A stretch of 64,000 nt of DNA from Mesorhizobium sp. SARCC-RB16n. Lineage in GTDB: Bacteria > Pseudomonadota > Alphaproteobacteria > Rhizobiales > Rhizobiaceae. Of this stretch, positions 59,882-64,000 are shown piece after piece. The position numbers were made by a program, and so were the translations under genes. Within the stretch, counting starts at the first letter, position 1; each line of letters begins with the position of its first letter. The notes beneath the pieces were generated by a model, which worked only from the letters and a program-made list of their open reading frames with translations, ran no database searches and was not told where the DNA came from. The stretch covers positions 75,770 through 139,769 of the forward strand of contig NZ_ML703296.1 in the NCBI RefSeq assembly GCF_008520305.1, given 5' to 3'.

Positions 59882-60930
59882 TGCATCGCCTGCTTTTGCT
59901 AGGCACCGGCTGGATCGCGGCGCATCATATCGAGGAGTTCGGTCAGGTTCCCGGTTGCGCCATCGTCGCTTGCGTCGATCACCTGCCGGGCCGCGCGGCG
60001 GCGTTCGCCGCCGCCAACAAGATAGGCAATTTCTTCGAGAGCCTCGAAGCGGCGATCGCCTGGGGCGGGTTCGATGCCGCCATCAACGCGACGCCGGACG
60101 GCGTCCACAAGGCGACGACGCTCGCCCTGCTTGCCGCCGGGAAACATGTGTTCTGCGAAAAGCCGCTGGCGCCGAACCATGCCGATGCGCTTGCCATGAC
60201 CGAAGCCGCCGAAGCGGCCGGCGTCGTCAACATGGTCAACCTCACCTATCGCAACTCGCCTGTGATCCACGAGGCGCGGCGCATGGTGCAGGCCGGCGAA
60301 GTCGGCGAACTGCGCCATGTCGAGGCCAGCTACCGGCAAAGCTGGCTGGTCAGCAAGTCCTGGGGCGACTGGCGGGTCGAGGACAAATGGCTGTGGCGCC
60401 TGTCGAGCCGGCACGGTTCGACAGGCGTGCTGGGGGATGTCGGCATCCATATCCTCGACTTCGCCACCTATGGGGCGGCCCAGGATATTGTCGGTCTGCA
60501 TGCCGACCTGGTGACGTTTCCGAAAGCGGAGGGCGATCGCATCGGCGACTATGTGCTCGACGCCAATGACAGCATGGCGATGACGGCGCGGCTGAAGTCC
60601 GGGGCGCTGGCCACGATCATGGCCAGCCGCTACACGACAGGTCACGGCAACGATCTGTCGCTGGCCTTGCATGGCACCAAGGGCGCGATCAAGGTCGAGA
60701 CCGACGGCAAGGTTTCGCACCTGTCCGCCTCCCTTGGCGACGATGTCGACCACCAGCGCTGGCGGACGCTGACGCCGCCCGAAGTCAAGCGCAACGCCCG
60801 GCGCTTTGCCGATGCGCTCGATACCGGACAGAACGGCGATCCGTCGTTCCGGCGGGCCGCCGATATGCAAAAGCTGATCGACGCGGCCTTCGAGAGTTCA
60901 GCGACCAGGCTGCCGGTCTCGGTTGCCTGA
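59881..60930 (+). CDS. Gfo/Idh/MocA family oxidoreductase, ThuB-like
   Basis: 349 residues. The NAD(P)-binding Rossmann start LLLLGTGWIAAHHIEEFGQV, the conserved EKP in GKHVFCEKPLAPNHADALAM and the C-terminal beta-sheet domain (DVGIHILDFATYGAAQDIVG) define the Gfo/Idh/MocA family. Its TGATG junction with thuA marks a two-gene unit, like the thuAB pair of Sinorhizobium in which ThuB oxidises the sugar ring. The symbol thuB is plausible but not assured. A strong hairpin follows the stop. Confidence 0.9.
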   Translation: MHRLLLLGTGWIAAHHIEEFGQVPGCAIVACVDHLPGRAAAFAAANKIGNFFESLEAAIAWGGFDAAINATPDGVHKATTLALLAAGKHVFCEKPLAPNHADALAMTEAAEAAGVVNMVNLTYRNSPVIHEARRMVQAGEVGELRHVEASYRQSWLVSKSWGDWRVEDKWLWRLSSRHGSTGVLGDVGIHILDFATYGAAQDIVGLHADLVTFPKAEGDRIGDYVLDANDSMAMTARLKSGALATIMASRYTTGHGNDLSLALHGTKGAIKVETDGKVSHLSASLGDDVDHQRWRTLTPPEVKRNARRFADALDTGQNGDPSFRRAADMQKLIDAAFESSATRLPVSVA

Positions 60931-60939
60931 AGTCACCAT

Positions 60940-60960
60940 CTGGCCGGCTGAGCCGGCCAG
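60940..60960. terminator. Terminator after the thuAB-like unit
   Basis: A perfect 9-bp stem CTGGCCGGC / GCCGGCCAG with loop TGA lies 9 bases after the stop of the ThuB-like gene and 20 bases from the convergent small secreted protein gene. It probably works for both directions. Confidence 0.75.
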
Positions 60961-60979
60961 AACCGAATTTCTCAAAATC

Positions 60980-61228
60980 TCAGTAGGCGCTCGGCATGAT
61001 CCACGGGTTCACCGTGATGCCGAGCCTGGGGCCCTTGCCGTCGGTCGTGGCTTCCGTGGAAGCCTTCTTGTCGACGGAGCCGGTCGATGCACAATCGAGC
61101 TTCACATTAGTCTTGGTGTCGACGCAGGTCGCGGCAACCGGGTGCTTGACCGGGTGAGCGGAGCCGGCGGCAAAAGCCGAGCCCGAAAGTGCCAGCACGG
61201 CGGCGAGGGTGAGAAGTGTCTTTTTCAT
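60980..61228 (-). CDS. Small secreted protein of unknown function
   Basis: 82 residues: signal peptide MKKTLLTLAAVLALSGSAFA with an AFA cleavage site, then a mature region with two cysteines (ATCVDTKTNVKLDCAS), a Thr/Lys-rich linker and the tail RLGITVNPWIMPSAY. The style recalls the short DUF680-type periplasmic proteins abundant in Mesorhizobium, but the match is not certain. Its promoter region contains three CGTACNNGTACG-type boxes and lies downstream of a TetR gene, so it is likely under that regulator. Confidence 0.75.
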   Translation of the reverse strand: MKKTLLTLAAVLALSGSAFAAGSAHPVKHPVAATCVDTKTNVKLDCASTGSVDKKASTEATTDGKGPRLGITVNPWIMPSAY

Positions 61229-61261
61229 TGTCGGTCTCCGTTTTCGACGGCAAATTCATTC

Positions 61262-61332
61262 CGTACATGTACGTTACTTCGTACAAATACGTCCGCCGAT
61301 CGCGAAGTTCAAGGGAGAATCGTACACGTACG
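61262..61332 (-). promoter_or_regulatory. Three CGTACNNGTACG palindromes upstream of the small secreted gene
   Basis: CGTACATGTACG (61262-61273) is a perfect 12-base palindrome. CGTACAAATACG (61280-61291) has one mismatch, and CGTACACGTACG (61321-61332) has perfect arms around a two-base centre. A related CGTACAGCGTAT lies upstream of the tetR start (62101-62112, minus strand). Such repeated palindromes are typical TetR-dimer operators, and the adjacent TetR gene is the natural candidate. Confidence 0.55.
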
Positions 61333-61416
61333 GTAGATTTTTGTTAACCAAGAAATACGCCTCCGGTTGGCTGCGAGAGGCGCAGAGGAAATCTAGGAGA
61401 ACGAAGGAGCTGGCGT

Positions 61417-62061
61417 TCAGCAGTTGACCGGTGTTTCGGTCAGCGGCGGCACATCTTGGGTGCTGAGCGTGGCAAGCGTGAAGTCGCACATGCGTTTGAC
61501 GAACGCCTGCGGGTCACCGAACGGATAGAAGGGGAAGGTGATCAACAGCGAGATCGTGCCATGGCCGACCGCCCACAGCATGGTGGCGATGGCGCGCGGA
61601 TCGCCATGCAACTTGCCGGCGGCGACACAGGCCTCGACCCTGCTGATCAGCACTTTCATCGCCGGGTTGCTTTCCTCCATGTTTTCATAGCTCCTGCCCT
61701 GCGGCAGTTTGGTCTTTTCGGTCATGAAGACCGTGCGGTATTCATTGGGATTGCCGAGCCCGAAGGCGGCATATTCGGTCATCACTGCCTGCAAGGCCTC
61801 GATCGGGTCGTCGGACGGGTGCTCCTCGATGCGCCGGGCAAGCGTTTCGAAGGCGTCCTCGGCCAGCGCGAACAGGATGTCCTGCTTGTCGGCGAAGTAG
61901 GAATAGACGGACATCGGTGCATAGCCGACCCGCTTGGCCAGCTTGCGGATGGTCAGGCCGTCATAGCCTTCTTCCTGGACGAGCTTGTGCGCGGCCTCGA
62001 CAAGCTCCGAGCGCAGCTCGGCCTTTTGTTTCTCGCGGCGGTTCTGGACGCTCAGCGGCAA
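61417..62061 (-). CDS. TetR/AcrR family transcriptional regulator
   Basis: 214 residues. The N-terminal helix-turn-helix is classic: ELVEAAHKLVQEEGYDGLTI, RKLAKRVGYAPMSVYSYFAD and KQDILFALAEDAFETLARRI. The C-terminal ligand domain (~80-205; WAVGHGTISLLITFPFYPFG) matches TetR C-terminal domains of the WHG type. A repressor of its own gene, the small secreted gene and possibly the SDR operon is likely, given CGTAC-type sites upstream of both itself and the secreted gene. The ligand is unknown. Confidence 0.92.
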   Translation of the reverse strand: MPLSVQNRREKQKAELRSELVEAAHKLVQEEGYDGLTIRKLAKRVGYAPMSVYSYFADKQDILFALAEDAFETLARRIEEHPSDDPIEALQAVMTEYAAFGLGNPNEYRTVFMTEKTKLPQGRSYENMEESNPAMKVLISRVEACVAAGKLHGDPRAIATMLWAVGHGTISLLITFPFYPFGDPQAFVKRMCDFTLATLSTQDVPPLTETPVNC

Positions 62062-62153
62062 GTCCGTTGCCCTTGTCTGGTTGGTTCCTGGCTAAATTAT
62101 ATACGCTGTACGGAAACGAACAAGGGCGCGGCGAGGTTCCCAAGCGGCAGGCG

Positions 62154-62930
62154 TCAGATGGCGCCGACGCCGCCATCGACGGCCAGCGCATGGCCGGTCA
62201 TAAACGAGTTGGCCGGGTCCGCGGCGAACAGGATAGCGGTGGTGATCTCGTCGACTTCGGCCACGCGCTTCATCGGTACGCCACGGGTCAGCTCGGCCAG
62301 GGCCTCCGCTTCCGGCGCGCCGGAGACGCGCACGAAGCTGTCCACCATCGCCGTTCTGGTGTGGGCGGGGCAGATGGCGTTGATGCGCAGGCCCTTGCTA
62401 GCATATTCGACTGCCGCAGAGCGGGTCAGGCCGACGACGCCGTGCTTGGCGGCGGCATAGATCGAAAGCTTCGGCGCGCCCGAGAGGCCGGCGACCGAGG
62501 CGATGTTGACGATGGCGCCGCCCCTGGCCGTAGCCTTGAACTGCCGCTCCATTTGCGGGATCTGGTGCTTCATGGCGTAGAAGACGCCGAGCAGGTCGAC
62601 CTCGAGTACCCGGCGGGCTTCGTCCGATGGGACCTGCGGCAGGCGCACGAAACTCTGGACGATCCCGGCATTGTTGACGGCGACATCCAGGCGGCCAAAT
62701 TTTCCGACCGCCAGCCCGACCAGGTCCTCTGACAATTTTTCTTCCGCAATGTTGCCGGCGAGAATGGCTGTTTCGGCCTGTAGTGTGCCGGCCAGATCAG
62801 CCAGCGCCGTCTCGTCGATGTCAGACAGAACCAGCCGCGCACCTTCGGCGGCAAAGCCTTTCGCGGCGCCCCGGCCAAGGCCGCCGGCCGCACCCGTGAT
62901 CAGCACCGTTGCGCCGTCGAAGCGACCCAT
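62154..62930 (-). CDS. Short-chain dehydrogenase/reductase (3-oxoacyl reductase-like)
   Basis: 258 residues with GGGAGGA upstream. VLITGAAGGLGRGAAKGFAA binds the cofactor; LSDIDE (Asp after beta-2) favours NAD. NNAGI, catalytic Ser in NIASVAGLSG, and YAAAKHG (Tyr/Lys) are intact, and FMTGHALAVDGGVGA ends the fold. It starts 12 bases after the phosphotransferase stop on the same strand, so both belong to one operon. That company suggests a hydroxyacyl-CoA or hydroxysteroid-type substrate in lipid breakdown (inference). Confidence 0.9.
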   Translation of the reverse strand: MGRFDGATVLITGAAGGLGRGAAKGFAAEGARLVLSDIDETALADLAGTLQAETAILAGNIAEEKLSEDLVGLAVGKFGRLDVAVNNAGIVQSFVRLPQVPSDEARRVLEVDLLGVFYAMKHQIPQMERQFKATARGGAIVNIASVAGLSGAPKLSIYAAAKHGVVGLTRSAAVEYASKGLRINAICPAHTRTAMVDSFVRVSGAPEAEALAELTRGVPMKRVAEVDEITTAILFAADPANSFMTGHALAVDGGVGAI

Positions 62931-62942
62931 CCCGTCCTCCCT

Positions 62943-63977
62943 TTACGCCTGCTTGTCGATCATTTTGGCGGCGAGGTGCGAGAGCAATTTCACCGCCTCG
63001 CCGTAGGTTTTGGCCTTCTCCGGATTGGAAGCGTTGCCATCGAGCGCCCGCTTGTAGACACCCTGGCAAATTGCCGCCAGCCGGAAGAAGGAGAAGGCGA
63101 GGAAGAACGCCCAGTCGCCGATACCGGTGAGCCCGCGCCGCTGGCAATAGGCGGCGACATACTCTTCCTCGCCGGGCAGGCCGAGTGCCGAGCGATCGAT
63201 ACCGCCCAGGCCCCGAAAGCCGGAAGCATGCGGCAGGCGCCATTGCATGCACTGATAGGCGATGTCGGCGAAGGGGTGGCCAAGCGTCGACAATTCCCAG
63301 TCGAGCACCGCCAGCACCTTTGGTTGGTCCGGGGCGAAGATCAGATTGTCCAGCCGGTAGTCGCCATGCACCAGCGATATCAGGCCGTCATCGGCGGGCA
63401 TGTGCGTTTCCAGCCATGCGATCAGCCGGTCCATGTCGGCGATCGCGCTGGTTTCCGAGGCGCGGTACTGGCTGGTCCAGCGTGCCAACTGCCGCTCGAA
63501 GTAATTGCCGGGGTGGCCGAAATCGCCGAGACCCACGGCCTCGACATCGACATCGTGCAGGGCGGCCAGCGTGGCGTTCATGGCGTCGTAGATCGCGGCG
63601 CGCTCGCCATTGTCACGCGCCTCGGGTAGCGCCGGATCCCAGAAGATGCGGCCGTCGAGGAATTCCATGACGTAGAACATGCGGCCGATCGGCGAATCCT
63701 CGGCCGACAGATGCAGCATTTCGGGAACAGGCACGGCGGTGCCGGCAAGCGCTTTCATCACGCGGAATTCGCGGTCGACCTGATGCGCCGATTTCAGCAG
63801 CTGGCCTGGCGGCTTGGCGCGCAGCACGTAACGGCCGCTTGCCGCCGTCAGAAGATAGGTCGGGTTGGATTGGCCGGATTTGAATTTTTCGATTGCCGCG
63901 AGCCCGGAAAAGTCCGGGATTTGCGCCTCGAGGTAAGGCGCAAGCGCCGCCTGGTCGAGCGTGTTCGGGTCGCTCAT
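62943..63977 (-). CDS. Aminoglycoside-phosphotransferase-fold kinase, ACAD10-like
   Basis: 344 residues. The kinase-like APH fold shows KSGQSNPTYLLTAASGRYVL (nucleotide loop), LRAKPPG (Lys), FYVMEFLDGRIFWDP (hinge), SLVHGDYRLDNLIFAP (catalytic Asp with Asn) and AVLDWELSTLGHPFADIAYQ (metal Asp). This group, similar to the ACAD10/11 N-terminal domain, phosphorylates hydroxyl groups on hydroxyacyl-CoA-type substrates and is normally found with acyl-CoA dehydrogenases. It heads the visible operon; an upstream gene overlaps its start by one base. Confidence 0.9.
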   Translation of the reverse strand: MSDPNTLDQAALAPYLEAQIPDFSGLAAIEKFKSGQSNPTYLLTAASGRYVLRAKPPGQLLKSAHQVDREFRVMKALAGTAVPVPEMLHLSAEDSPIGRMFYVMEFLDGRIFWDPALPEARDNGERAAIYDAMNATLAALHDVDVEAVGLGDFGHPGNYFERQLARWTSQYRASETSAIADMDRLIAWLETHMPADDGLISLVHGDYRLDNLIFAPDQPKVLAVLDWELSTLGHPFADIAYQCMQWRLPHASGFRGLGGIDRSALGLPGEEEYVAAYCQRRGLTGIGDWAFFLAFSFFRLAAICQGVYKRALDGNASNPEKAKTYGEAVKLLSHLAAKMIDKQA

Positions 63978-64000
63978 CAGGCAACCTCACGATTGCGTTG
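63977..64000 (-). CDS. Last codons of an upstream gene running off the window
   Basis: On the minus strand the window edge reads QRNREVA followed by TGA, which shares one base with the ATG of the phosphotransferase gene. The overlap pattern matches the tight operon downstream, and acyl-CoA dehydrogenase genes usually occupy this place. With only seven codons visible the identity cannot be established. Confidence 0.35.
   Translation of the reverse strand, partial: QRNREVA

Overview
The window is high-GC chromosomal DNA from an alphaproteobacterium of the order Hyphomicrobiales, most likely a Mesorhizobium or close relative. The clues are the rpoN-hpf-ptsN order, alphaproteobacterial families (DUF1150, DUF992, DUF2244, IalB, long HPF, CoaBC next to UbiB/UbiE), a heterotetrameric sarcosine oxidase operon and ThuA/ThuB-like genes. 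The genus is inferred from gene content and protein style only.

Layout. 1-2.1 kb: sigma-54 (5' end missing), ribosome hibernation factor and PtsN. 2.2-3.1 kb: a DUF1150 gene and a small heat-shock gene whose leader looks like a ROSE RNA thermometer. 3.3-7.8 kb: nucleoside hydrolase, LysE-type exporter, amidase and ribokinase. 7.9-9.7 kb: an overlapping four-gene secreted-protein operon with two spore-coat-U proteins and a half-length PapD-like chaperone. 9.9-17.8 kb: DNA repair (Ada-like, endonuclease III), a methyltransferase, a GNAT and a c-di-GMP GGDEF/EAL protein, with a CoA-transferase relic at 17.2 kb. 17.9-23.2 kb: small secreted proteins, IalB, a CoaBC carrying an N-terminal ribbon-helix-helix domain, UbiB and UbiE.

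23.3-34.0 kb is a nucleoside uptake and salvage region. The BMP-type binding protein, a double-ABC ATPase and two permeases import nucleosides. Cytidine deaminase, purine nucleoside phosphorylase and thymidine phosphorylase follow in the transporter operon, with adenosine deaminase and uracil phosphoribosyltransferase on the opposite strand. SlyX and an anti-sigma-like protein sit between the binding protein and the ATPase. A tRNA-Ser(GGA) at 35.8 kb is followed by a low-GC two-gene insert (36.0-38.1 kb): a 73-aa helical protein and a GHKL ATPase. This is the best candidate for an undescribed system in the window.

38.6-46.9 kb is a complete kdp potassium system (KdpFABC plus KdpDE) with two extra small membrane-protein genes. 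46.9-53.0 kb holds an MFS transporter, two DUF992 paralogues, a TPR lipoprotein, ribosomal protein S21, a SET-domain protein, an SDR and a YrdB-like membrane protein. 53.2-60.9 kb is soxBDAG (with an extra gene between soxB and soxD) followed by thuA/thuB-like genes. 61-64 kb has a TetR regulator, a small secreted protein with repeated CGTACNNGTACG boxes in its promoter, and an SDR/phosphotransferase operon that continues beyond the window. No insertion sequence, phage gene or CRISPR array was recognised.
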